NCBI GenBank assembly: GCA_021502835.1
Contig: JAKFGP010000013.1
Coordinates: forward strand, 1-64,000
DNA: 64,000 nucleotides
From: Streptomyces thinghirensis
GTDB lineage: Bacteria > Actinomycetota > Actinomycetia > Streptomycetales > Streptomycetaceae
Direction: 5' to 3'
The notes under the pieces were generated by a model. The model did not search any database, was not told where the DNA came from, and saw only the letters and a program-made list of their open reading frames with translations. A program made the position numbers and the translations under genes. This document shows positions 29,805 to 39,706 of the stretch, piece after piece (position 1 is the first letter of the stretch; every line of letters begins with the position of its first letter).

Positions 29805-29939
29805 GTCGGACTCCTTCCGGAGGTTCGCTGGAGAGTGAACTCCGGGTACCCGTGGGGAGGTTGCGCAAGCGGCCAGGGGCGCACGGGCGGGGGGCGACCC
29901 GGTCCGGGCCGCCCCCACGCACGCGTCCGCCTCGGGCGA

Positions 29940-30623
29940 TCAGCGCTGAGAGGTCTTCTGCAGCGCCTTGTCGAGAAGCGGCGCTTGAAGCCGTACGCCC
30001 ACAGCTGGTTGACCCGGCCGCGCTCGTTGGCGTTCGGGTAGGCGTTGGTGCAGGACGGGCCGGGGCCGCCGCCCGACATCAGCTCGCTGCACGGGCCGGA
30101 GTAGTGGTCGGGCAGACCGAGCACGTGCCCGGTCTCGTGGGCGGTCACGCGGGTCGAATCGTACTGCTGGTTCTGCCGGTAGTCGAGGAAGATGTAGCCG
30201 TTGCCGTGTCCGTCCGTGGAGGCGTACGAGCCACGCGAGTCGTTGCCCTCGTAGTACGCGAAGTCCGCGCCCGAGCTTCTCTCCGCGAGCCGTACGTTGG
30301 AGACCGAGCTGTTCCAGATCTGCGTGGGCGGGATATCTGCGAGCGGAAGCTGGGCGCGTTGGTGGCGCTGTAGTAGACGGTGACGGCGGCCGTCGAGGTC
30401 GGGTTCGCGGCGCGCTTCTCGGCGACGGACTTGATGACCGCCTCGAAGAACGCCCGGTTGGCGGCGGCGTCTTCGCCCGAACCGGCGGCGGGCTGGTAGC
30501 CGACGTGGGCGCCCTGGGCCGGCGCCTCGGGAGCGGCGGCCGTCGCGGCGGGACCGGGCCGAGTACGGCCGCCGTCAGGCCCAAGCCGACCGCGGTGGAC
30601 AGCAGGGGCAGGCTGATACGCAT
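29940..30623 (-). CDS. snpA: Snapalysin, small neutral zinc protease (M7)
   Basis: Starts [20 protein letters not shown], a signal peptide. The propeptide region ([37 protein letters not shown]) is followed by [19 protein letters not shown] and [19 protein letters not shown]. The zinc site [12 protein letters not shown] is HExxHxxGxxD. The C-terminal core reads [38 protein letters not shown], with two cysteines for a disulfide, and ends [11 protein letters not shown]. Snapalysin is a secreted milk-hydrolysing protease found only in streptomycetes. The divergent LysR gene is its probable activator. Confidence 0.93.
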   Translation of the reverse strand: MRISLPLLSTAVGLGLTAAVLGPVPPRRPPLPRRRPRAPTSATSPPPVRAKTPPPTGRSSRRSSSPSPRSAPRTRPRRPPSPSTTAPPTRPASARRYPAHADLEQLGLQRTARGEKLGRGLRVLRGQRLAWLVRLHGRTRQRLHLPRLPAEPAVRFDPRDRPRDRARARSARPLLRPVQRADVGRRPRPVLHQRLPERQRARPGQPAVGVRLQAPLLDKALQKTSQR

Positions 30624-30852
30624 CGATGACTCCTTGTGGGGGGGTGGGGAGAGGGGTCGTCACCGGTGAGTGTGGAGCGCCCATGTGCCCGCTGTGATGA
30701 TGGCAACAGGTGATGGGGCGGGGCTATCACCACGGGGCCACCGCCGTACGGCCGCCCCGGAACAGCTTCGACCGGAGTGCGGGAACTTCGCCCTGATCCC
30801 GCCGCGTTTGTTCACCTGGCGCAACCAACTGTTCCGCCTTACGCTCCCCTGC
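30624..30852. promoter_or_regulatory. Divergent snpA/LysR promoter region
   Basis: This 229-base gap separates the snapalysin and LysR start codons and must contain both promoters and the activator site. It includes interrupted symmetric segments around 30740-30800, but no single clear T-N11-A element can be named by eye. Confidence 0.5.
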
Positions 30853-31795
30853 ATGGAGCTCGAGGTGAGGCACCTACGCGCACTGTGCGCCATCGCCGAC
30901 GCCGGCAGCCTGCACCGGGCGGCACGCCAACTGGGCGTCGCCCAGCCACCTTGAGCACCCAGCTGAGCCGCATCGAACAGGCCCTGGGCGGACCCTGTTC
31001 ACTCGTGAACGCACCGGCTGCCGACCCACGCCGCTCGGCCGGACAGTCTCGGCCGGGCCCGTCCGCTGCTGGCCGACATGCGCACCCTGGTCCGCGAGGC
31101 CCGCGCCGCCGCGGCCGGCGGCGACAGCCGGCTGCGCGTCGGCTCCACGGCCAGTCGTGCCCTGGCCGGCTGGCTGCGCCGGCTCGAGACAGCCGGGCCT
31201 GGAACCGACGCTCCAGATGGACGTCTCCGACAACGCGCTGCTGCGCAGGGTCACCGACGGCCAGCTCGACGTCGCCTTCGTGCACGAGGTGGAGGGCTGC
31301 CCGCTGCACGTCCCCCGAGGGCCTGCGGTTGCGGGTCCTCGTCGAGCGCGAACCCCAGTTCGTCATGCTGCCCGCCGACCACCCGCGGCCGCCGGGCGCG
31401 TCGTCCGCCCCGCCGATCTGGCAGACGACCGCTGGATGGTCGACCCCACCGTCGACGGCGAGTGGGACGGCGTGCACCGCATGCTGCGCGCCGTCCAGGC
31501 CTCGACCCCGCGCGTCCTGCACGGCGACTACCACACCGCCGCGTCCCCTCGTCGCCACCGGCGAGTGGTCACCGTCTGCCAGCCCAGCTCCCAGTCCCGC
31601 CCCGACACGGCCGTACGGCGGCTGTACGGCGACCCCCTCGGCGTACGCCTGCTGCTGGCCGCGCGGACCCGGGCCGAGCTGGACGCCGTCTATCCGGCGC
31701 TGGAGGAGGCGTACTGGGAGGTGGCCCGTCGGTCCACCGCGTACCGGGAGTGGCTGGAGCACCTCGGGCCCCGCCTCGTACCGGCGGCCCCATGA
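30853..31795 (+). CDS. snpR: LysR-family regulator of snapalysin
   Basis: MELEVRHLRALCAIADAGSL, HRAARQLGVAQP and TLSTQLSRIEQALGG form the winged helix-turn-helix. The effector domain follows: LLADMRTLVREARAAAAGG, LRVGSTASRALAGWL, MDVSDNALLRRVTDGQLDVA, FVHEVEGCPLHVP, FVMLPADHP, DDRWMVDPTVDGEWDGVHRM, VTVCQPSSQSRPDTAVRRLY and YREWLEHLGPRLVPAAP. About 312 residues, the normal LysR length. Location directly opposite snpA copies the known snpR/mprR arrangement, in which the LysR protein activates the protease gene. Confidence 0.9.
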
Positions 31796-31851
31796 GCCAT
31801 ATCGGCCATTGCGGTGGTTTTCCGCCCTAACCGGTATGGCAAGAAGGTCAT

Positions 31852-32613
31852 ATGGTTACGGAGAGGTGTGTGAGCTCTGTGCGACGTCTTCCGCCTCTTC
31901 GTTCGATGGCCGTCATCTGTGCCTGGGCAGCTCCGTCCTCCCTGATGACCTTTGCACGAACGCCGACGACGACACGCTCCAGTGTCGCCGAGGCGGCTCA
32001 GACCCTCCCCCCACCACGTCACCAACACGGCTTCCGCCACCGACACCGCTTCCTCTCCTTCGAGTCCCTGACCGACGACCAGGCCGAGCTGAGCGCTCGT
32101 CCCGAGGCGAAGGTCACCTGGGACAAGGCGCCCGACACCGCCGTCGGGAGGTCCCCCGAGGGCAAGCTCGTCGACCTCGAACTGAAACCCACGTCCGCCG
32201 AGGCCACCGCGTCGACCGGCTCGCCCAGCCCCAGCATGCCGAACCCGGCTCCCAGCCAGGGCGCCCCCGAGTGGGGAGGCCGAGGTCGCCGCCCCCGACG
32301 GCACCGTGCACCGGATCGACGTCGACGCGGTCTCCGGCGAGGTCTTCCGCACCCAGGTCGAGGACCAGGACGCCGACGACAAGCAGCAGGTCGCCGACCG
32401 GCTGAAGAAGGCGACACAGACGCCGGAACAGGCGGTGAAGGTGGCCACCGACAAGACCAAGGGCACCGTCACCGGCGTCGAGCTGGACGAGAACGACAAC
32501 CAGCAGTTCCTGTGGGGCGTCGACGTGTGTTGACCGACAACGCGGACAAGACGACCGTGGACGTCGACGCGGCCAACGGCAAGATCCTGCGCGAGCACGT
32601 GGACCGCGACTGA
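31852..32613 (+). CDS. Secreted protein with PepSY domains
   Basis: The start MVTERCVSS or the nearby VRRLPPLRSMAVICA leads to a signal-peptide-like segment, then a frame-shifted region (THHVTNTASATDTASS-like). The mature part has AKVTWDKAPDTAVG and EGKLVDLELK. A second PepSY module reads EAEVAAPDGTVHRIDVDAVS, GEVFRTQVEDQDADDKQQVA, KKATQTPEQAVKVATDKTKG and TVTGVELDENDNQQFLWGVD. The C-terminal end is VDVDAANGKILREHVDRD. PepSY proteins are envelope proteins with a proposed protease-inhibitory role. A strong hairpin terminator follows. Confidence 0.75.
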   Translation: MVTERCVSSVRRLPPLRSMAVICAWAAPSSLMTFARTPTTTRSSVAEAAQTLPPPRHQHGFRHRHRFLSFESLTDDQAELSARPEAKVTWDKAPDTAVGRSPEGKLVDLELKPTSAEATASTGSPSPSMPNPAPSQGAPEWGGRGRRPRRHRAPDRRRRGLRRGLPHPGRGPGRRRQAAGRRPAEEGDTDAGTGGEGGHRQDQGHRHRRRAGRERQPAVPVGRRRVLTDNADKTTVDVDAANGKILREHVDRD

Positions 32614-32656
32614 GCGCCGACCCCGAACACCGCGAGAAGAACCGAAGCAGCCTACG

Positions 32657-32688
32657 GGAGCAGCCGGGTGGAGTCACCCGGCTGCTCC
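32657..32688. terminator. Hairpin terminator after PepSY gene
   Basis: ggagcagccgggtg (32657-32670) pairs perfectly over 14 bases with cacccggctgctcc (32675-32688) around a gagt loop. It lies between the converging PepSY and MFS genes and can serve both. Confidence 0.9.
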
Positions 32689-32707
32689 GTATGTGTGCCT
32701 CCAGGTC

Positions 32708-33940
32708 TCAGGCGGCCGGTTCCACCACCCGTCCGTCCGCCCGCCGCCGTGCGGGGCAGCGTCAGCACGGCAAGGAAGCCGCAGACCGCCACCGCGGCGA
32801 AGAAGTAGAATCCCACGGGTGACCGATCCCCAGGCGACCAGCGCACCGGTGATGGACGGGCCGACGATCGAGCCGATCCGGCCGATCCCGGACGCCGAGC
32901 CGAGCGCGGTGCTTCGCACGGACGCCGGGTAGAAGCTCGTCACGTAGGCGTAGACGAGCACCATGGCGGAGAAGACGAACACGCCGGTGAAGAAGACGAT
33001 GACGTTGAGCAGCAGGTCGCTCTCCATCTTGATGCTCAGGCACCCGAGCATGACCACCGAGACTGCGACCAGACCATCGTGGTGCCCTTGATGCCCCGCC
33101 GGTCGGCGACGAACCCGCCGACGACCAGGCCGACGACGCCGCCGATGTTGAGCACGAGGAGCTGGGTGATGGCCGTGGGCACCGGGTAGCCGCGTCGTTC
33201 ATCAGCTTCGGCAGCCAGGTGTTGAGACCGTAGACCAGCAGCAGACCCATGAACGACGCGATCCAGATGCCGATGCCCGCCCGCAAGTAGGCCGGCGAGC
33301 AGTTCGGTGAACGGCACCCGCCGGTCCCGTCCTGCTTGGCCCGGACGAAGGCCTCCGACTCCGCAGCTTGAACCACTGGACGGCGGCGACCACGAGGCCG
33401 ACGACGCCGAACAGGTAGAAGAGGATCTCCCAGTTGTCGGTCACCTGGAGGGCGAGCAGCGAGGTGATCACCGCACCGGTGTGGTAGCCGGTCATCGTCA
33501 GCGTGCTGGCCCGCGCCCGGCGGCTGGCCGGCATGTGCTCGGCCATCATGGTGAGCGAGACCGGCATGCAGGCACCCAGGCCCAGACCGGCGATCAGGCG
33601 GAGCGCGGCGAACATCGCGACGGAGTTCGCCAGCGGCACGATGGTGAAGAGCGAGAACAGCACCACCGAGCCGATGAGCAGGCGGCGGCTTGGCAGCCGG
33701 TCGGCCGCGGACCGACGCAGACCGCGCCGATCGCGACGCCCACGAGCGAGAGCGTCGCGATGGTGGTCGCGTCGCCCGCGGTCATGCCGAGGTGGTGGGT
33801 CTTGAGCAGGGTGGGGATGATGGCGCCGAGGACGACGAGGTCGTAGCCCTCCAGCAGGACGGTGATCCACACAGGATCACCGTCCAGGTGCTGTTGCCGG
33901 CGCGCCTGCCTTCGCGGGCGCGCCGGACGTGGGAAGCCAT
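32708..33940 (-). CDS. MFS transporter, aromatic acid:H+ symporter type
   Basis: About 410 residues: VITVLLEGYDLVVLGAIIPT, LLKTHHLGMTAGDA, TLSLVGVAIGAVCVGP, LIGSVVLFSLFTIVPLANSV, AALRLIAGLGLGACMPVSLT, MMAEHMPASRRARASTLTMT, a cytoplasmic loop WFKLR-ESEAFVRAKQDGTGG, TAITQLLVLNIGGVVGLVVG, FVADRRGIKGTTMVW, VFVFSAMVLVYAYVTSFYP and FYFFAAVAVCGFLAVLTLPR. The DGYD-like motif in helix 1 (EGYDLVVLGA) is typical of AAHS transporters such as those for benzoate. It clusters with benzoylformate decarboxylase and an aldehyde dehydrogenase, so benzoylformate, mandelate or benzoate is the likely cargo. Confidence 0.85.
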
Positions 33941-34029
33941 GGTGACTCTCCCCCGGGGACGGGTGTGAGTGAGCGGAACCGGAACGGCCGGGGTGGCGGG
34001 GTCGGCGAGGGCGGCTGGAGGGGTCGGAA

Positions 34030-35474
34030 CGGGTAGTCGGCGATGTCCGGGCGGACCGTGACCCACTGGGTCTCGGTGAACGCCTCGACGTTGGCCGCGG
34101 CGCCGCCGAAAGCGGGACCTCGGTACCTGAGCACCGACCCCGCCGAAGGGGGCGTTGGGCTCGTCGCTCACGGTCTGCTCGTTGATGTGGACCTTGCCGG
34201 AGTCGATCCGGTCGGCGAGCTTCATCGCCGTCCCGACGTCTCCGAGGATGCCGACCGACAGCCCGTACTGCTAGTTGTCGACGATCGCGCGGCCTCCTCC
34301 AGGGTGGAGAAGGAGATGACGGGGGGCGACGGGGCCGAAATCTCCCTCGCGCCACGCCGGCATCTCGGTCGACAGGCCGGTCAGGACGGTGGCGCGGTAG
34401 CAGGCGCCGTCGATCTCGCCGCCAGCGGCGACCTTCGCGCCCCGCCGCGACGCTGTCGGTGACGATGCCGTGCACGCGCTCCAGTTGGCGGCGGTCGATG
34501 ATCGGGCCCAGCGCCACGTCCTCGCGGGCCGGGTCACCGACCGGCAGCGCCTCGGCCTTCGCGGCGAGTGCGGCGGTGTACTCCTCCACCAGCGACTCGT
34601 GCACGATGTGCCGGCCGGTCGTCATGCTAGATTGCCACTGGAACAGGTACGAGCCGAAGGCCCCGCCGAGGCTGCCTTGCACACGTCCGCGCCGGGCAGC
34701 ACGACTAGCGCGTTGTTCCCGCCCAGCTCCAGATGGGCCCGTTTCAGCAGCCGCCCGGCCTGCTCGCCGATGGTCTGCCCGACCGGCGTGGACCCGGTGA
34801 AGGAGATCACCCGACCTCCGGAGCCTCGACGACCGCCCGGCCCACTCGAGCCGTCGCCCGGCAGCAAATGCAGGACACCGGCGGGGAGCCTGGCCTCCTC
34901 GAAGATCCGGGTGATGACGACGCCGCCACCTGACGCGCGTGCGCGGATCCGGCTGAGCAGTACGGCGTTGCCGAGGGCGAGCGCCGGGGCCACGGAGCGC
35001 AGGCCGAGGATGAGCGGGAAGTTGAAGGGCGCGATCACGCTCACGACACCGGCGGGCCGGCGGCGGGCGAGTGACCAGCGGGCTCTCCTCCGAGGTGAGC
35101 ACCTCGCCCTGGGGGTGCGTCGGCAGGCCCGCACCTCCAAGACTCGCCGACGGCGAGCCCCACCTCGAAGCCGGCCTTGGACCGGACCGAGCCGGCCCCT
35201 GCGCACCAGCCAGTCCTCGATCTCGGCGGCGTGCTCGGTGAAGAGGTCGCCCGCGCGGCGCAGAACGGCGGCCCGCCGCTGCGGCGAGGTCGCCGCCCAC
35301 TCGCTGCGCCTCGGCGGCCGGCCGCCGGCGCGGCCGACGTCCTCGGCCGTGGCGAGGCCCACCGTGCCGAGCCGGTCGCCGGTCGCCGGCTCGGTCACCG
35401 GCTGCTCGGCGGGGGAGTCCTGCCAGCCGTCGCTGAAGAACTTCCCGCCCCAGACGTCGCTGTCCAGGGGTCAT
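34030..35474 (-). CDS. Aldehyde dehydrogenase, benzaldehyde dehydrogenase-like
   Basis: About 480 residues: DSDVWGGKFFSDGW, VTEPATGDRLGTVGLATAED, VVSVIAPFNFPLILGLRSVA, PALALGNAVLL, the NAD region EVGVISFTGSTPVGQTIGEQ, LELGGNNALVVLPGADV with the general-base glutamate, TGRHIVHESLVEEYTAALAA, EALPVGDPAREDVALGPIID, MKLADRIDSGKVHINEQTV, and the end FTETQWVTVRPDIADYPF. The catalytic cysteine should lie in the Q-x-C-M-T-T-G-R block, but the text reads WQSSMTTGR, with an indel pair creating ctag at 34627. A second break leaves a TAG at 34271-34273. It would oxidise the benzaldehyde made by the adjacent decarboxylase. Confidence 0.85.
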
Positions 35475-35549
35475 CGTCTTCCCCTCTTCGGGATCTTCGG
35501 GTACCGAGCGCGTCGGCGGCTCCGGGCGCCCGGCCGGCTCAGTCGTCTC

Positions 35550-37122
35550 TCAGGAGGGTGTGGTGAGCGCCGTGTCCACCTGGATGAGACGGGGATGGTC
35601 CGGTCGCTCGGCGAGCACGGCGCGCAACCCTCGGCGCCGCCGACGTGCTGGGCGCGGACGCCGTAGCCCTCCGCGATGCGGGTGAAGTCCAGCCCCGGGA
35701 TGTCCAGCCCGGGGGCGTCCGGCACGCCGAGCAGACCGCCGAACCAGCGCAGTGCCCCGTACGTGCCGTTGCGCAGCAGCACGACGGTCAGCGGGACCCG
35801 GTGCTGCGCCGCCGTCCACAGGGCGGTGATGCCGTAGTTGGCCGAGCCGTCCCCGATCACGCCGACGACCGGGCGGCCGGGCTGGGCCATCGCGACGCCG
35901 ACCGCGCCGGGCAGACCGAAACCGAGTCCGCCGGCCGCCGGGAAGTAGTAGGAACCCTGGCGGCGCAGGTCCATCTGGTGCCACCACGCGGAGTTGGTCG
36001 ACGTCGACTCGACGACGTACGCGGTGTCCTCGGGCAGTTCGTCGCGCAGCGCGGCGAAGACCTGCTCGGGGTGGAGGCCCGTTCCCTCGGCGGTGAGCGG
36101 CTCGGGTGCGGGCCGGTAGGGGCCCGCAGGCGTTCCCGGCGCGTCGAGCGCCTCCAGCAGCAGGTCGATGACGGCCCCGGGGTCGGCGACCAGCGCCTCG
36201 CCCATCGGCGCCCGCGCGGCGGCCGACGCGTCCTCGGTCACCTGGATCAACCGGGTGCCCTCCGGCAGGTACCGGCCGGAAGGTACTCGTGGTACCGGAA
36301 CACCGGCGCGCCCAGCACCAGTACGAGGTCGTGCCTCGAAGGCCTCGGAGATCGGCGCGATCCCGGCGGGCAGCACGCCCCGGAACTGCGGATGCCGGTT
36401 GGGGAAGGGCAGCCGGAAGAGCGAGGAGCCGCCCACACCGGGCCGCCCAGGCGCTCGGCCAGCCGGACGGTGTCGTCGAAGCGGCCGGCCGAGTCGATGT
36501 CGCCGCCCAGCACCAGCGCGGGGCGCCGTGCGGAGGCGACCTGCTCGACGAGCCGGCGGGCGTGCTCACCGCCGGGCGCGGAGGCCCGCTCGACCCGCCG
36601 GTCGAGCACCGCCAGGGCGTTGTCACCGGCCTCGGCCGACCAGTCGTCGTAGGGGACGGAGAGATAGGTCGGCCGCTGCTGGAGCGCGCCCCGAAGACGG
36701 CCCGGGGCGAGCGCGCGGCACGTCCTCGGCGCACGCCGGCTCCGCCGCCCAGCCGACCAGCGGCTTCATCAGGGTCTGCGCGTCGACGCTCGCCAGGTTG
36801 GCCTCCGGGCCGATGGCGGGCCGCACCTGCTGGCCGGCCACCACCACGAGCGGGTGCGCGAGGCCACGGCGTTGGTCAGCGCGCCCATCGCGTTGCCCGA
36901 ACCCGGACGCGGCGTGCAGGTTGACCAGGACCGGGCGGCCGGTCGCCTGGGCGTAGCCGTCGGCCATACCGACGACGGCGCCCTCGTGCAGCCCGAGGAC
37001 GTAGCGGAAGCCGTCGGGCAGGCCGGCGAGGAAGGGCAGCTCGTTGGAGCCCGGATTGCCGAAACGGTGGTGAGCCCCTGGCGCTCCAGGAAATCGTGGG
37101 AGACACGACGCACGGATGGCAC
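35550..37122 (-). CDS. mdlC: Benzoylformate decarboxylase
   Basis: About 525 residues: MPSVRRVSHDFLERQGLTTV, FGNPGSNELPFLAGLP with the catalytic serine and cofactor glutamate, VLGLHEGAVVGMADGYAQAT with the active-site histidine, VNLHAASG, VVAGQQVRPAIGPEANLASV, ALVLGGDIDSAGRFDD, LVLVLGAPVFRYHEYLPAG, NSAWWHQMDLRRQGSYYFPA, GGLGFGLPGAVGVAMAQPGR, and the TPP motif VGVIGDGSANYGITALWTAA then VVLLRNGTYGALRWFG. It decarboxylates benzoylformate to benzaldehyde in the mandelate pathway. It is expressed with the aldehyde dehydrogenase and transporter downstream, opposite a LysR gene. Confidence 0.9.
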
Positions 37123-37217
37123 GGACGTTCCTTTCGCGAGTGACGTCCGACACGCTAGGCACCCCGCGACATGGGCACCAATAGATGTTTCGGCATGTCG
37201 ATATAGAGTCCATCGAT
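37123..37217. promoter_or_regulatory. Divergent mdlC/LysR promoter region
   Basis: A 95-base gap between the two start codons, noticeably richer in A/T than its surroundings (aatagatgtttcgg, tcgatatagagtcca). The hexamer cgatat occurs twice near 37198 and 37212, immediately before the LysR start, and may be part of the regulator's site. Confidence 0.55.
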
Positions 37218-38151
37218 ATGGGCACCTTCGATCTCAACCTGGCCCGCGTCTTCGTCCTCCTGTACGAGACCGGCAGCGTTCACGGCCACCGCGGAGACGC
37301 TCCACGTCACGCAACCCACCGTGAGCTACAGCCTGGGCAAGTTCGGCGGCAATTGACGACGAGCTGTTCCGCCGCAACGGACGCGGGCTCACGCCCACGG
37401 CCGGCGCCCGACGGCGGTACGAGCGCTCCAGCGCGCCCTGGCGGAGATCGACGGGACGGTCCGGCAGGGCGACGCCTTCGACCCCAGGACCATGTCGGGC
37501 CGCTTCACGATCGCCCTCTCCGACCTCGGCGAGGCGACCCTCCTGCCGAGGCTGCTCGCCGCGCGCGCGAGCGTGCGCCGGCGGTGTCGTTCACCGTCCG
37601 CCCGTTCGACGTGGAGGACGCCGAGAGCCAGCTGCGCGCGCGGCGACCTCGACGCCTTCGTGGCGACCCCGGTGATCACCTCGCACCTGACGGTGCGGAT
37701 CCCGTTTTTCCGGGAGCGCTACGTCCTCATGGTCGCCGCCGGACCATCCGCGCGTGCGGGTGACGCGGTCACGCTGCCGGACCTCGCGGCCGAGCACCAC
37801 GCGACGGTGTTCGGGCCGAGCGGGCACGTCGCGCCCGGGCCGTGCTGGCCGCGCACGGGCTGCTGGAGCGGGTGGCCGCGGACGCCACCCGGTTCTCGAT
37901 GCTGCCCTACCTGCTGGAGCAGACCGACCTGATCGCCATCGTCCCCGAGTACGTCGGCGAGGTCTTCACCGCCTCCCACCGGGTGCGTCTGGTGCGGCTG
38001 CCCTTCGAGACCGAGCCGATCCGAGATCGCCCTGTACGCACGGCACGAGTCCTCGCGCAGCCCGGCGCAGCGGTGGCTGGTGCAGTTCATGGCCCAGGTG
38101 CTGGGCGAGCAGGTGAGCCCGGCCCAGCTGCCGCCGACCGCCGCTCGCTGA
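37218..38151 (+). CDS. LysR-family regulator of the benzoylformate genes
   Basis: MGTFDLNLARVFVLLYETGS then TATAETLHVTQPTVSYSLGK gives the DNA-binding domain. DELFRRNGRGLTPTAGA, LQRALAEIDGTVRQGDAFDP, MSGRFTIALSDLGEATLLPR, VSFTVRPFDVEDAESQL, VTLPDLAAEHHATVFGPSGH, ADATRFSMLPYLLEQTDLIA and IVPEYVGEVFTASHRVRLVR complete the effector domain. About 310 residues. The divergent position argues that it controls mdlC, the aldehyde dehydrogenase and the transporter. Breaks occur near 37275, 37350, 37575 and 37750. Confidence 0.88.
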
Positions 38152-38194
38152 CGGGCTTACCAGCCGCCTGCTGGTCGTCAGTTAGGATCTCCGC

Positions 38195-38937
38195 ATGACG
38201 GCACCGGAACCGACCACTCCTCGCCACCTCCGGCGGACACCGAGCGGGCGGCCGGACCAGTGGTGACCTTCGACGCCCTGGTCCATCACGCCGTGGACCT
38301 CGGGCGCGCACGGCCGCCGCCCCCGCGTCCTGTACGTGGGCACCGCCATAGGGGACGCCGGGCACTTCACCGCCCGCATGATGAGGCGGCCCGCGTCGCC
38401 GGGTTCGACCACGACACCGCTGCACCTGTTCCCCATGCCCAACGTCGAGGACGTGGCGGAGAACCGTGCTCGCCCAGGACGTCGTGTGGGTCATGGGCGG
38501 CTCGGTGGCGAACCTGCTGGCCGTGTGGCGCGTGCACGGCCTGGACCGGATCCTGCGCCGGGCCTGGAGGCGGGGCGTCGTGCTCAGCGGCGTGAGCGCG
38601 GGATCCCTCTGCTGGTTCCGGGGCGGCGCGACCGACTCCTTCGGCCCCGAACTGCGCCCGGTCACCGACGCCCTGGGTTTCCTGCCCTACGGCAACGGCG
38701 TGCACTACGACGTCGACCCGGGACGCCGCCCCTGATCCACCGCCTCGTCGCCGACGGCACTTTCCCGGCGGCCCACTGCACGGACGACGGCGTGGGCCTC
38801 GTCTACCGCGGCACCGAACTGGTCCGAGGCGGTCACGGAGGCCCCGGGCAAGGGCGCCTACGTGGTCGTACGCGAGGGCGACACGGCGGGTGGAGGAGCG
38901 CGTCGAGCCACGCGAGTTGCCCCGCCTGCGGCGATGA
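38195..38937 (+). CDS. Peptidase E-like (S51) protein
   Basis: About 245 residues from ATG 38195. RPRVLYVGTAIGDAGHFTAR and LHLFPMPNVEDVAEN lead to VVWVMGGSVANLLAVWRVHG, then the nucleophile serine in GVVLSGVSAGSLCWFRGG (G-x-S-A-G), SFGPELRPVTDALGFLPYGN, GVHYDVDPGRRP, AHCTDDGVGLVYRGTELV and AYVVVREGDTA. This is peptidase family S51, whose members hydrolyse dipeptides with N-terminal aspartate or related substrates. Three single-base breaks are evident. The stop at 38935 follows RLRR. Confidence 0.85.
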
Positions 38938-39145
38938 CGGATCGGCGCGGTCACGGCTCGGACACCTGCGCGCCACCGGCGACCTCCACACGCCCGCGGC
39001 GAGACGGCCGGCGCCCTGACGCGACGTCCACACCGCCGGGACCGTGTCCGGCCTCCGGCGCGTCAAGACCCCGACGGCGCAATCCCGTTGAGCACCGGGA
39101 GGGCCGTTCGTGCTTGCCGCCGCGGTGAGGGGCAAGGCGGTCTCC

Positions 39146-39570
39146 ATGAGCGATCCGAACAAGGACACGAACAAGAAGCCCACCAGTACCCGGACCGCCG
39201 AGGCCAAGGCCGCGGTGCGCCGCCGACAGGCGACGGCACCCGCCTCCCGGGCGAGCCGGGCCGCCGCGGACAGGGCCGGTGACGCGGCGTCGGCGGCCAA
39301 GGCCGGTGCGCAGCGTTCGGCCGAGGCCGCGAACGGCGCCGTGCAGACGGCGGCAAGGGCGTCGCGGCCGGCCGCCAGGCGGTCGTCACCACCTCGGGCC
39401 GGGTCGCGGCCACGGCGAGACGGCGTGGACGGCCATCGCCCACCGCAAGCTCGTCGCCGCGGGCGTGGGCGCCGGCATCAACGCCGTAGAGCGCCGCGTC
39501 GTACGCGGTGGGGACGCCGCGCCGGGCGGCACTCGCACGGTCCCCTCACCGTCTCGGCGGCCGGATCTGA
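39146..39570 (+). CDS. Alanine-rich hypothetical protein with C-terminal membrane segment
   Basis: MSDPNKDTNKKPTSTRTAEA, AVRRRQATAPASRASRAAAD and RAGDAASAAKAGAQRSAEAA form a charged, Ala-rich helix. The frames then give VVTTSGRVAATARTAWTAIA, HRKLVAAGVGAGINAV, a weakly hydrophobic segment, and a tail resembling HGPLTRLGGRI. About 140 residues. It resembles small Streptomyces proteins of unknown function. It precedes phosphoglucomutase by about 137 bases. Confidence 0.6.
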
Positions 39571-39706
39571 CATCCGGCCGGCCGGTTGCTGCATACCGGC
39601 AGCTCCACCGGTACCTCCACCTCGGCGGGAACACGCGGGACCACTCCCCGGACAGGAGAAGATGGGACCGCGAGCGAAGTCCCGACCGACGCGGAGGAGT
39701 GGGCGC

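Noticed and set aside
28568..30373. An unbroken frame of about 600 residues on the plus strand
   Set aside because: It covers parts of five known genes on both strands (STAS-like protein, CbiZ, membrane protein, snapalysin) and is low-complexity Arg/Pro/Gly, a typical high-GC shadow frame.
33594..35474. An apparent 626-residue fusion of aldehyde dehydrogenase and transporter
   Set aside because: The frame passes from one gene into another through indels; each protein has its own complete set of motifs and its own start.
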